NCBI RefSeq assembly: GCF_001279695.1
Contig: NZ_LGDD01000306.1
Coordinates: forward strand, 62,001 to 126,000
Length of the DNA stretch: 64,000 nucleotides
DNA from: Streptomyces sp. WM6378
GTDB lineage: Bacteria > Actinomycetota > Actinomycetes > Streptomycetales > Streptomycetaceae
Reading direction: 5' to 3'
Shown piece after piece: positions 56,260 to 64,000 of this stretch. Positions within the stretch are counted from its first letter, which is position 1; each line of letters starts with the position of its first letter. Below the pieces are notes generated by a model. It did no database searches. It worked only from the letters and a program-made list of their open reading frames with translations, and was not told the DNA's origin. The translations under genes were made by a program, and so were the position numbers.

Positions 56260-57165
56260 ATGGACACGCGCCCGGTAGTTGTCGCCGTAGACGGATCCGA
56301 GCACAGTCTGCGGGCCCTGGAATGGGCCATTCCCACCGCCCGCAGACTGGCCGCCGACCTGGTCATCGCTCATGTCCTGCCCGACGCCGCACAGCTCTGG
56401 GCGGCCCGCCGGTCCACGCTCGGCCCGGGCCCGGCGCTGAACGACCCGGTCACCGACCGGGTCCGCGCCGCGCTCTCGGGCCGCGACGAACTGCCCTCGG
56501 TGCGGTTCGACTCGCTGGAGGGCGAAGTGGCCGACGCGCTGCACGCGTTGGGCGCCGAGGCCCGGATGCTGGTGATGGGCTCGCGCGGCCGAGGCGGCTT
56601 CGCCAGCCTGCTGCTCGGCTCCAACAGCCTGGCCGTGGCGAGCCGGGCACCCTGCCCCGTGGTGGTCGTGCCGCCCCTGGCCCGCACGGGCGAGGACGAG
56701 CGGACGACGGGCCGGGTCGTGCTCGGCCTCAACCTCGGCGACACCGTGGACGAAGTCATCGACTTCGCCTTCGTGGAGGCCCGGGCGCGGAACGTGCCGC
56801 TCCAGGTGCTCTCGGCCTATCCGGCACCGCCTCCGGCCGCCCTGATGGTCGCGGGCGAGTTCCCGCCGGGCAGGCTGGACGCCGATCAGTACGAACCCGC
56901 CGAGCGGGACGTGAAGCGCGAGCAGGGCGAGCGGCTGCGCCCCTTCCAGGAGCGGTTCCCCGACGTCGAGGTGGACGCCGTGATCGCGCCCGCGGACGCC
57001 GCGGGCCACCTCGTCGACGCCTCGGCCTCGGCCGCGCTGATCGTGGTCGGCCGCCACCGCCGCCGCCTGAAGCCGGGCTCCCTCCTGATGGGTTCCGTGG
57101 CTCATGCGGTGCTGCACCACGCGGAGTGCCCGGTGGCGGTCGTGCCGGCACGGGAGGAGGCCTGA
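56260..57165 (+). CDS. Tandem universal stress protein
   Basis: A 301-residue protein with two Usp domains (about 1-145 and 155-298). The first starts PVVVAVDGSEHSLRALEWAI and ends VMGSRGRGGFASLLLGSNSLAVASRAPCPVVVV, containing the ATP-binding G-x2-G-x9-G-S/T. The second ends VVGRHRRRLKPGSLLMGSVAHAVLHHAECPVAVV. Both nucleotide loops are largely intact. These proteins respond to starvation, redox and dormancy signals. The gene follows the Cds1-like gene by 61 bases on the same strand. Confidence 0.93.
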   Translation: MDTRPVVVAVDGSEHSLRALEWAIPTARRLAADLVIAHVLPDAAQLWAARRSTLGPGPALNDPVTDRVRAALSGRDELPSVRFDSLEGEVADALHALGAEARMLVMGSRGRGGFASLLLGSNSLAVASRAPCPVVVVPPLARTGEDERTTGRVVLGLNLGDTVDEVIDFAFVEARARNVPLQVLSAYPAPPPAALMVAGEFPPGRLDADQYEPAERDVKREQGERLRPFQERFPDVEVDAVIAPADAAGHLVDASASAALIVVGRHRRRLKPGSLLMGSVAHAVLHHAECPVAVVPAREEA

Positions 57166-57320
57166 GCGGGGCCCTGTTTCCGGCCCCTTCAACTGCCGCC
57201 CGCCGACGCCGTGTTGAGCCCGCCACAGCGTTGACCCGCAGTTTGCCCCCGACGGCGACTTTGCTGTCTACGGTGGGAAAGATCCACTGAACGGCGGCAC
57301 GGGGAACACGGGGAGCTGTC

Positions 57321-58934
57321 ATGCCATCTGTACTGATCGTCGGCGGGGGACTGGTGGGCCTGACCGCCGCCCTGTGCCTGGAGTACCACGGGGTCGACTA
57401 CGTCCTGGTGGAGCGCAACACCGAGCCGACGGTGCTGCCCCGCTCGCGGGGCATGCACACCCGCGCCGTGGAGATCTTCCGGCAGCTCGGCGTCGAGGAC
57501 GCCGTACAGGCCGCGAGCGCGTCCGCCCTTAAAATGGGCAGGTTCGGCGGCGCGCGAAGGGGCCGGAGCATCGCCGAATCCGAGGCGCTCGACCTGCGCC
57601 ACGTCTTCGCCACCGGCGCCATGGTCGGCGCCGACGAAAGCCCCTCCGCCTTCTGCTTCTGCCCTCAGGTGCTCCTCGAACCCGTCCTGCGCGAACTGGC
57701 CGAACAGCGCGGCGGCGACATCCGCTTCGGCACCGAGCTGACCGCGTTCACCCAGGACGACGACCGGGTGACCGCCACCCTCAGGGACCGGACCACGGGC
57801 CGCACCGACACCGTGTACGCCGACTACCTCCTCGCGGCCGACGGCGCGGGCAGCCCGATCCGCACCACCCTGGGCATCACCAGTACCACCCGCCCCGCCA
57901 CCCACCACTACCTCAACCTCTACTTCCGCGCCGACCTCACCGAGTTGGTGCGCGACCGCACCTTCAGCCAGTGCGAGATCACCGGCCCCGAGGTGTCCGG
58001 CCTGTTCCTGGCCAAGAACAACACCGACGAGTGGTCCTTCCACCTCGCCTACGACCCGGCGCGCGAGAGCCCGCGCGACTACTCCGACGAGCGGTGCGTC
58101 GCCCTGCTGCGCACCGCCATCGGCGCCGACGACCCCGAGCTCCGCATCGACCTGCTCGCCCGCGCCGCCTGGGACACCGGCACCGCGGTCGCCGACGCCT
58201 ACCGCGGCGGCCGGGTCTTCCTGGCCGGCGACGCGGCCCACCGGCACGCCCCCTGGGGCGGCTTCGGCGCCAACACGGGCATCGCCGACGTGCACAACCT
58301 GGCCTGGAAACTGGCCGCGGTCCTGCGCGCGGAAGCGCCGGACGCCCTCCTGGACACATACGAGCCCGAGCGCCGCCCGCGCGGCCTGCTCGTGGCCGAA
58401 CAGGCCTGGCTGCGCACCGAGTTCCTCGCCCGGTACGGCATCCGCACCCCGCGGAACGCCGAGGCGCTGGACCGCCAGCTGGGCACCGGCGAGATCATGA
58501 CCCGCTACCGGTACGCGTCTGCCGCCGTCCACGGCACCCCGGCCGGGGACACGGTCGACCTGCTCGCGGGCCAGACCGGCACCCGCACCCCGCACCTCTG
58601 GCTCGACCGCGACGGCGTCCGCCTGTCCACCCTCGACCTGTGCGGCCCGGGTTTCACCCTGCTCACCGGCGGCGACGCCGAAGGGGACGCCGCCTGGGCC
58701 GACGCGGCCAAGGCGCTGCCGGTGACGGTCCATCACATCCGAGGCGTGGAGGCGGACTTGGCTGCGGAGCAGGCCGTACTGCGTGACGGTGAGGGCGCCT
58801 GGCCGAGCCTGGTCGGGCTGCCTCCGCGGGGCGCGCTGCTCGTCCGCCCGGACGGTTTCGTGGCGGCCCGCTCCGACGAGGGGCTCACGCCCGACACCCT
58901 CGACGAGACATGGCGATCCGTCACCAGCCGTTGA
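57321..58934 (+). CDS. FAD-dependent aromatic monooxygenase (PHBH/PheA-TfdB type)
   Basis: A 537-residue flavin hydroxylase. FAD loop SVLIVGGGLVGLTAALCLEYHGV with the acidic VLVERN end; PRSRGMHTRAVEIFRQLG; the DG motif YLLAADGAGSPIRTTLG; and the GD motif GRVFLAGDAAHRHAPWGGFG with NTGIADVHNLAWKLA. The C-terminal 130 residues form the thioredoxin-like domain of this class. Similar enzymes hydroxylate phenols or aromatic polyketides (rifampicin-type or anthracycline-type). No polyketide genes are nearby, so a catabolic or resistance role is possible. Confidence 0.92.
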   Translation: MPSVLIVGGGLVGLTAALCLEYHGVDYVLVERNTEPTVLPRSRGMHTRAVEIFRQLGVEDAVQAASASALKMGRFGGARRGRSIAESEALDLRHVFATGAMVGADESPSAFCFCPQVLLEPVLRELAEQRGGDIRFGTELTAFTQDDDRVTATLRDRTTGRTDTVYADYLLAADGAGSPIRTTLGITSTTRPATHHYLNLYFRADLTELVRDRTFSQCEITGPEVSGLFLAKNNTDEWSFHLAYDPARESPRDYSDERCVALLRTAIGADDPELRIDLLARAAWDTGTAVADAYRGGRVFLAGDAAHRHAPWGGFGANTGIADVHNLAWKLAAVLRAEAPDALLDTYEPERRPRGLLVAEQAWLRTEFLARYGIRTPRNAEALDRQLGTGEIMTRYRYASAAVHGTPAGDTVDLLAGQTGTRTPHLWLDRDGVRLSTLDLCGPGFTLLTGGDAEGDAAWADAAKALPVTVHHIRGVEADLAAEQAVLRDGEGAWPSLVGLPPRGALLVRPDGFVAARSDEGLTPDTLDETWRSVTSR

Positions 58935-58955
58935 TACAGGGCGAGTCGAGGCTGC

Positions 58956-59438
58956 TCAGGTGGTCTGCGAGCCCGTGAGTCGACGGTCCAGCTTGCGCAT
59001 CGCGCCCTTGAAGGACTGGCCGATGCCCGGCCCTGCCGCCCGCATCGCCAGGCGGAACAGCGCAGGGCCGTCGCTCGCCATCGTCCAGCGCACGGTGGTC
59101 CCGGAGCCGGCCGGAGTGAGCCGCCAGTCCTCCAACAGGGCCCCCATGCCCGGGGCGTTGGTCTCGTCGATCCGGTAGGCGTAGCGCTCGCCCGGGACCG
59201 TCGCCATGATCGTCTCGTGGAAGAACACCCCGCCCCGCAGCCTGATCTCGCGCCCGGCCCCGCCGTCCAGGGGCCGGGCCGCGGCGACAGGGGAGAACCA
59301 GGCGGGCGTCTCGGACACCTCCTCGGCGAGCGCGCGGTAGACGGCCGCGGGCCCGGCCGAGACGCGGGTCGTGAACACCAGCCGCACCGGCGCCGACTCG
59401 GCGAAGTCGAGTTCCACGGACCTGAGTCGGCGAGCCAT
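58956..59438 (-). CDS. SRPBCC (START-like) family protein
   Basis: A 160-residue polyketide cyclase/START-like protein. FTTRVSAGPAAVYRALAEEV is the first strand-helix unit and YAYRIDETNAPGMGALLEDWRLTPAGSGTTVRWTMASDGP the central sheet with the W-x-x-T-V-R-W pattern. It would form a hydrophobic cavity for a lipid or aromatic ligand. GGAGG 9 bases before the ATG. A large hairpin separates it from the DeoR gene upstream. Confidence 0.85.
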   Translation of the reverse strand: MARRLRSVELDFAESAPVRLVFTTRVSAGPAAVYRALAEEVSETPAWFSPVAAARPLDGGAGREIRLRGGVFFHETIMATVPGERYAYRIDETNAPGMGALLEDWRLTPAGSGTTVRWTMASDGPALFRLAMRAAGPGIGQSFKGAMRKLDRRLTGSQTT

Positions 59439-59490
59439 GACGCATACCTCCGGGCGGTCGGGTGAGCGAGAACCCTCGTGGGCGGGCCCG

Positions 59491-59528
59491 CGCCGGATCG
59501 CGTACGAGACAGCCGTACGAATCCGGCG
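59491..59528. terminator. Hairpin between DeoR and SRPBCC genes
   Basis: Outer arms CGCCGGAT (59491-59498) and ATCCGGCG (59521-59528) pair perfectly and enclose CGTACG (59501-59506) and CGTACG (59514-59519), with a small bulge (CG against A). It lies 34 bases past the DeoR stop on the minus strand and is probably its terminator; the CGTACG pair could also be an operator. Confidence 0.6.
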
Positions 59529-59561
59529 TGGCAAGGCCCGCACACCATAACTGGCGGACCG

Positions 59562-60422
59562 TCAGAAGTCTGCGGAGCCGCCGGTCTCGACGCCGTTGTC
59601 GGGGATCTCCCCCGCCACCACGAGGTCGCGCAGATGCTCGGTCATCTCCTCGCGGGACCGGTCCGACAGGCCGGCGTCCGTCACCAAGGAGTCGACCTGG
59701 TCGAGCGAGGCGAACGAACTCAGCCCCACCGTCCCCCACTTGGTGTGGTCCGCGATCACCACGACCCGCCGCGCCGACTGCACGAACCGGCGATTGGTCT
59801 CCGCCTCCGCGAGGTTGGGCGTGGAGAGCCCGGCCTCCATCGAGATGCCGTGCACCCCGATGAACAGCACATCGAAGTGGAGCGAACGGATCGCCGCGTC
59901 GGCGACCGGCCCCACCAGCGTGTCGGAGAGCGTCCGCACCCCGCCCGTGAGGACCACGGTCGCGGCCCCCGGACGCGGCCCGGAGCCCGCGGGCGAGCGC
60001 TGGGCGGCATGGAACACATCGGCGACCTGCACCGAGTTGGTCACCACCGTCAGCTCCGGCACGTCCACCAGCTGCTGGGCGAGCGCGTACGCCGTCGTGC
60101 CGCCGGCCAGCGCGATCGCGCTGCCGGGCACGGCCATCCTGGCCGCCTCCCGCGCGATGTCCTGCTTGGCGCTCAGCTCAAGGGTCGACTTCGCCTCGAA
60201 GCCGGGCTCGTGCGCCGTGGCCTCCGCTACGGGCACCGCCCCGCCGTGCACCTTCTCGATCACGCCCTGGCGCGCGAGGGCGTCCAGATCCCGGCGGACC
60301 GTCATGTCGGAGACGTTGAGCTTCCGGGTGAGCTCGTTGACCCGGACCCCGCCACGCCGTCTGACCTCATCGAGGATCAGCGCGCGACGCTGCTCCGCGA
60401 GCAGATTCTGGTGGTCGCTCAC
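59562..60422 (-). CDS. DeoR/GlpR-family transcriptional regulator
   Basis: A 286-residue regulator. HTH: LAEQRRALILDEVRRRGGVRVNELTRKLNVSDMTVRRDLDAL, the classic DeoR signature, then GVIEKVHGGAVPV. The sugar-phosphate-sensing domain follows: ALAGGTTAYALAQQLVD, VVLTGGVRTLSDTLVGPVAD and FIGVHGISMEAGLSTPN. The GTG of VSDHQNLLAEQRR is chosen since the HTH starts just after it; GTG or ATG codons 48-54 bases upstream are alternatives. It probably controls sugar catabolism elsewhere, as no sugar genes are adjacent. Confidence 0.92.
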   Translation of the reverse strand: MSDHQNLLAEQRRALILDEVRRRGGVRVNELTRKLNVSDMTVRRDLDALARQGVIEKVHGGAVPVAEATAHEPGFEAKSTLELSAKQDIAREAARMAVPGSAIALAGGTTAYALAQQLVDVPELTVVTNSVQVADVFHAAQRSPAGSGPRPGAATVVLTGGVRTLSDTLVGPVADAAIRSLHFDVLFIGVHGISMEAGLSTPNLAEAETNRRFVQSARRVVVIADHTKWGTVGLSSFASLDQVDSLVTDAGLSDRSREEMTEHLRDLVVAGEIPDNGVETGGSADF

Positions 60423-60557
60423 TGCCGGGCCGGCCCCTTCCACATCGTCGAACACACTCGCCGGGCACATCTGCACCCCCGGCTACGGACACCCCATCCT
60501 GTCACGGGGAGATTCCGTGAGAGCACTGCACCAGGGCACCCGGATCCGAGATCCTGA

Positions 60558-62939
60558 ATGTCCGTGCCATTCGCGCCGCCGATCCTGCCATCACGAGAGC
60601 GAGTCGCAGAAGTGTCCCGTGCCACACCCGCCGCCCAGGCCGGTGCCCCAGCAGCCGAGAGCGGCGGCCCCGCCCTCGAACTGCTGGTCCACGGCGTCGG
60701 GGGCACCACACCGCAGAAGATGCTCGACGACCCGCGCACCGTGTGCGTCACCGGCGACGACACCGCCGCGATCTACCGGCGCGGCGAGGACGCCGACGCC
60801 GAAGCCCACCCCGAGCGCTACCGCGACCGTCCGGTGCCCGAGGCGTACGTCTGGTGCAACCTGACCTCCGGCAACAGCGCCCGCGCCCTGTGGCTGCTCC
60901 TGCTGCCGTTCATGGTGATCAACCTCGCGCACTGGATGCGGCCGCCCGCCAAGGAGCCGCACTGGGCGATCCGGCTGTACGGGGTCCTGGTGCGGCTCAT
61001 CGCGCTCAGCCTCACCGTGCTGTTGGTGGCCGCCGCCTGCGAGGTCGCGCTCGATCTCACGGCCTGGCAGTGCGCGGGCTCGGCCGCCTGCTCGCGGTCC
61101 TGGTACTGGCTGGGCTTCACCTCCGTCGCCCACCACGGCTGGTGGTCACAGCCCGGCCGCCGCCTGGCCCTGGCGGCGCTCGCGCCCGCGGGTCTGACCT
61201 TCCTGCTCTGGTACCTCTCCAACCGCACCTGGAGCGCGTACGAGTCCCAGCAGCCGCTGAACGCCGAGCCTGCCGCCGACCCCGTCGAGGCCGTCAAGCC
61301 CGCCTTCAGCAGGCCCGGATTCTGGTACGGCAGGCGTCTGGTGGCGCGGCTCCGCGCCGCCCACACCGCCGCCGGGTTCCTGACCGCCGCCGCGGGCGTG
61401 ACGGCCGCCGCAGCCCGCTACGACCGTGCCGCCACCAGCGCCGTCTTCGAGACCCTGGGCCTGCTCCTGGAGTCAACTCTCGCCGTAGCTGGGCTAGTTG
61501 TGGTGTGGGTGGTGTGCCGCAGGGGACGTACCGAAACGCATCTCGACGAGCAGCTCGACCGGGCCGTCACCGCCTGGCTGCCCGTCACCTCGCTCGCCCT
61601 GCTCGCCCTCGCCATGGTGTACGCGGCCTGGGACCGCGCCGACTGGGCCTCCTCCGGCACCCTGCCCGGCGACCGCGCCTTCGGCTTCCTGACCTTCGCC
61701 CAGGGGGTGTTGATCACCGCGCTCGCCGCCGTGGCCTGGCACCTGCGACGCTGGGCACCGGGGGAACGCACCGCTCTGTACGGACTCGGCGGTCCCGCCG
61801 TCGCCATGCTCGCCTGCGCGCTCGGCGGTGTGATGACGGGCGGCGTGGCCCAGCGCGTCGCCGACTGGGTGGACCACGGCGCCATCCACCGGGCGTCCTT
61901 CATCGGGCCGCCCGCGCTGCTGACGTGGCAGGCCTCGGTGATCCCCGTCCTGTTGGCCCTGCTGATCCCCGTCGTGCTGTTCTTCGCCGTCCGCACGTGG
62001 CGCACCGCCCGCGCCGACGCCCCGCGCGTCATGGCGGACTACCCCGTCGAACAGCCCGACACCGCCCGCACCCGCCAGATCGCGAGCGCCCGCGCGATGG
62101 CCGGGCTCACCGACCACGCCCCCGTCTTCCTCGGCATCGTCTCCGGCGCGTCCCTGCTGCTCGGCGCCGCGGCCCTCGTCGGCGCGTGGTGGACCAGCGA
62201 CGTACCGGAGCAGGCGGCCGACGGCGCGGCCACGCCCATCGCCTTCGCCGCCGACGCCGCCCAGTCGCTCGGCTCCTGGTGCACCGGCTTCGGCTTCCTG
62301 CTCTTCGTCACCTGGGGCCGGCGCGCCTACAAGGACGCGGCGGCCCGCCGCACCGTCGGCATCCTGTGGGACGTCGGCACCTTCTGGCCGCGCGCCGCAC
62401 ACCCCTTCGCGCCGCCCTGCTACGCCGAGCGGGCCGTGCCCGACCTCGCCTGGCGCATGAACACCTGGACCGAACGCACCGGCGGCCGCCTCGTGATCTC
62501 CGGCCACTCGCAGGGCAGCGTCCTCGCCGCGGCCGCCGTCTGGCAACTGCCCGCCGCCGCCCGGCGCCGGGTCGCCCTGCTCACCTACGGCTGCCCCGTC
62601 GAGCGGCTCTACGGACGCTGGTTCCCCACCTACTTCGGTCCCGCGCCGCTCCAGGCCCTCCACCAGGAGGTGCACTGCTGGCGGAACCTGTGGCGCGCCA
62701 CCGACCCCATCGGCGGACCCGTCTTGACCGGCGACGACGTCGACAAGGGCCCGCTGCTCGACCCGCTCGCCTACGGGCGTACCCGCGAACACCCGCTGCC
62801 CGCGCCGATACTGGGCCACTCCGACTACCAGGCCGACCCGGCCTTCGGCCGCGAACGCGCCCTGCTCCTGGCCGAGCTGGCCAGCGGCGTGCCGAACCAA
62901 CGGGTCGATCAGAGCAGTTCGGGCAGATCGTCCGGGTAG
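60558..62939 (+). CDS. Large polytopic membrane protein with split alpha/beta-hydrolase domain
   Basis: A 793-residue protein. Residues 38-52 are [17 protein letters not shown], an oxyanion-hole strand of an alpha/beta hydrolase. Then come about eight membrane helices (roughly 110-130, 145-165, 210-225, 270-290, 305-325, 345-360, 375-395, 410-430, 455-475, 525-545). Residues 640-760 resume the hydrolase: [20 protein letters not shown] has the nucleophile elbow [22 protein letters not shown] follows, and a late Asp and His (GGP..., ILGHSDYQ) could complete the triad. Lipase or esterase activity at the membrane is inferred. Function is unknown. The 3' end overlaps the AAA gene by 31 bases. Confidence 0.8.
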   Translation: MSVPFAPPILPSRERVAEVSRATPAAQAGAPAAESGGPALELLVHGVGGTTPQKMLDDPRTVCVTGDDTAAIYRRGEDADAEAHPERYRDRPVPEAYVWCNLTSGNSARALWLLLLPFMVINLAHWMRPPAKEPHWAIRLYGVLVRLIALSLTVLLVAAACEVALDLTAWQCAGSAACSRSWYWLGFTSVAHHGWWSQPGRRLALAALAPAGLTFLLWYLSNRTWSAYESQQPLNAEPAADPVEAVKPAFSRPGFWYGRRLVARLRAAHTAAGFLTAAAGVTAAAARYDRAATSAVFETLGLLLESTLAVAGLVVVWVVCRRGRTETHLDEQLDRAVTAWLPVTSLALLALAMVYAAWDRADWASSGTLPGDRAFGFLTFAQGVLITALAAVAWHLRRWAPGERTALYGLGGPAVAMLACALGGVMTGGVAQRVADWVDHGAIHRASFIGPPALLTWQASVIPVLLALLIPVVLFFAVRTWRTARADAPRVMADYPVEQPDTARTRQIASARAMAGLTDHAPVFLGIVSGASLLLGAAALVGAWWTSDVPEQAADGAATPIAFAADAAQSLGSWCTGFGFLLFVTWGRRAYKDAAARRTVGILWDVGTFWPRAAHPFAPPCYAERAVPDLAWRMNTWTERTGGRLVISGHSQGSVLAAAAVWQLPAAARRRVALLTYGCPVERLYGRWFPTYFGPAPLQALHQEVHCWRNLWRATDPIGGPVLTGDDVDKGPLLDPLAYGRTREHPLPAPILGHSDYQADPAFGRERALLLAELASGVPNQRVDQSSSGRSSG

Positions 62940-64000
62940 AGCAGGGTCAGATCGTCGGTGCTGGCCTCGGCCAGCTGGGCGACCCGGCCCGCGTGCCGCT
63001 CCACCATCGACTCGAACGTCTGGCGTGCGGTGCGCCCGTTGCCGAACGCGGCGCCCCTGGGCAGCACCGTGAAGTACTTGAGGAGGCACTCCGCGGTGCC
63101 GGAGCCGAGCCGGTACTCGTGCTCGTCCGCCTGCTGCTCCACGATGCGAAGGAGCTCCTCGGGGGAGTAGTCCGAGAACCTGATGGTCCGTGAGAAACGG
63201 GACGCCACACCGGGGTTGACGCTCAGGAACCGCTCCATCTCGGCCGTGTACCCGGCGACGATGACCACCACCGCCTCGCGGTGGTCCTCCATCAGCTTCA
63301 CCAGCGTGTCGATGGCCTCGCGCCCGAAGTCGCGGCCCGAGTCCTCGGGGGACAGGGCGTACGCCTCGTCGATGAACAGCACCCCGCCGCGCGCCCGGTC
63401 GAAGGCCTCCTGGGTGCGGATCGCGGTGGACCCGATGTGCTCGCCCACCAGGTCGACGCGGGACACCTCGACGAGATGACCGCGCTCCAGGACGCCGAGG
63501 GAGGCCAGGATCTCCCCGTACAGACGCGCCACCGTGGTCTTTCCGGTGCCGGGGGAGCCGGTGAAGACGAGGTGGCGGCGGACCGAGGCCGCCTTGAGGC
63601 CGGCCTGCTGCCGCTTGCGGCCGACCTCGATCATGTCGGTGAGCGCCCGCACCTCGCGCTTGACGCTCTCCAGGCCCACCAGCGTGTCCAGCTCGCCGAG
63701 CACGGCCCCTGAAGTGCGCGCGGGCTCGGTCACCGGTTCCGCCGTTGGGGGCTCGGCGGGGCGCGGGCCGGGGACGGCGGAGAGCAGCCCCATGGTCTGC
63801 GTCGCGCTCTGCACCGCGGGCGGCTCGGCGGCGCCCGCCTTGACGCCGCTCTCGTCGCTCGTGCAGTCCTCGACGACCGCGCCGTCCTCGGAGAACTCAT
63901 AGCCCCGGCGCGCACAGCGCTCGGTGCGGCAGCGCGTCAGCGTCGTACGGCAGCCGTCGATGACGTGGAAGCCGAAGCCGCCGCTGCCGGTCACCCGGCA
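62909..64000 (-). CDS. Beta-helix plus AAA ATPase (CbxX/CfqX type), 5' part beyond window
   Basis: The frame enters from the right edge and runs 363 codons to its stop. The first 35 visible residues ([20 protein letters not shown] and [12 protein letters not shown]) look like the end of a right-handed parallel beta-helix. A linker leads to an AAA domain: [20 protein letters not shown], Walker [21 protein letters not shown], Walker [13 protein letters not shown], sensor 1 VIVAGY, arginine finger region [14 protein letters not shown]. This is the CbxX/CfqX (EccA/SpoVK) class. Large beta-helix/AAA proteins of this layout occur in streptomycetes; function is unknown. Confidence 0.85.
   Translation of the reverse strand, partial: CRVTGSGGFGFHVIDGCRTTLTRCRTERCARRGYEFSEDGAVVEDCTSDESGVKAGAAEPPAVQSATQTMGLLSAVPGPRPAEPPTAEPVTEPARTSGAVLGELDTLVGLESVKREVRALTDMIEVGRKRQQAGLKAASVRRHLVFTGSPGTGKTTVARLYGEILASLGVLERGHLVEVSRVDLVGEHIGSTAIRTQEAFDRARGGVLFIDEAYALSPEDSGRDFGREAIDTLVKLMEDHREAVVVIVAGYTAEMERFLSVNPGVASRFSRTIRFSDYSPEELLRIVEQQADEHEYRLGSGTAECLLKYFTVLPRGAAFGNGRTARQTFESMVERHAGRVAQLAEASTDDLTLLYPDDLPELL

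Noticed and set aside
61494..63089. 531-codon minus-strand frame under the membrane hydrolase
   Set aside because: Antisense shadow of a gene with clear membrane helices and a GHSQG elbow.
1..64000. Possible secondary-metabolite cluster, because of the aromatic monooxygenase at 57321 and flavin reductase at 14577
   Set aside because: No polyketide synthase, NRPS, terpene cyclase or carrier protein is seen, and the two genes are far apart.
1..64000. CRISPR arrays, tRNA or rRNA genes
   Set aside because: No regularly spaced repeats and no cloverleaf with a TTCGA-type arm was noticed on reading both strands; a covariance-model scan would be needed to exclude them fully.

Overview
The window is about 72 percent GC, with strong G or C bias at third codon positions, many GTG and TTG starts, translationally coupled genes and several apparently leaderless transcripts. 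Its families (DUF6421, DUF6332, DUF5134, DUF4865, HVDL-type leader peptides, CxxC-plus-ROK sugar regulators, MsiK-style ABC importers without their own ATPase) point to a chromosomal region of a Streptomyces or very close relative. All names rest on reading translated sequence and motifs; no database search was possible. No tRNA, rRNA or CRISPR array was seen.

Layout. 1-8036 is mostly minus strand: a truncated FprA-type ferredoxin-NADP reductase, a TetR regulator, HAD hydrolase, PAP2 phosphatase, M56 peptidase, DUF5134, VOC protein, GDPD phosphodiesterase, a small membrane protein and a PadR regulator. 8400-18600 reads like conserved Streptomyces core: DUF6421-SDR-threonine aldolase operon, a leaderless transglutaminase-like gene, a B3/4-domain protein, an acyltransferase, thioredoxin, a leader-peptide-controlled flavin reductase, etfB-etfA and a DUF6986 aldolase-like gene. 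18634-20490 is an IS200/IS605-type element with an internally deleted tnpA, an apparently catalytically intact tnpB, and a gene scrap at its right end. 20519-26164 is a sugar cluster: LacI regulator, divergent ROK kinase, ABC lipoprotein and two permeases.

26373-31849 holds the most unusual content: a T4 Rnl1-like RNA ligase directly followed by a T4 Pnkp-like 5'-kinase/3'-phosphatase (a two-gene RNA break-repair cassette), then a convergent 2OG-Fe(II) oxygenase, a conserved 58-residue protein, a TmrB-like kinase fused to a Nudix domain, and an MBL hydrolase. 31945-40464 has an M20 dipeptidase, a geranylgeranyl-reductase-like flavoprotein, a secreted TNT-domain protein (possible NAD glycohydrolase) and an alpha-galactoside-type ABC/GH4 operon.

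40498-53837 is regulatory and transport: a DDN-like protein divergent from a TetR regulator with shared palindromes, a histidine kinase/response regulator pair, MarR with MFS exporter, a ROK regulator next to a phosphotriesterase-DUF4865-cupin-TetR operon, and a SHOCT-ABC-FtsX operon. 53875-64000 has an anti-sigma-like ATPase, a cysteine desulfhydrase-like PLP enzyme, a universal stress protein, an aromatic FAD monooxygenase, an SRPBCC protein, a DeoR regulator, a large membrane alpha/beta hydrolase with a split hydrolase domain, and the C-terminal part of a beta-helix/AAA protein that runs off the right edge.
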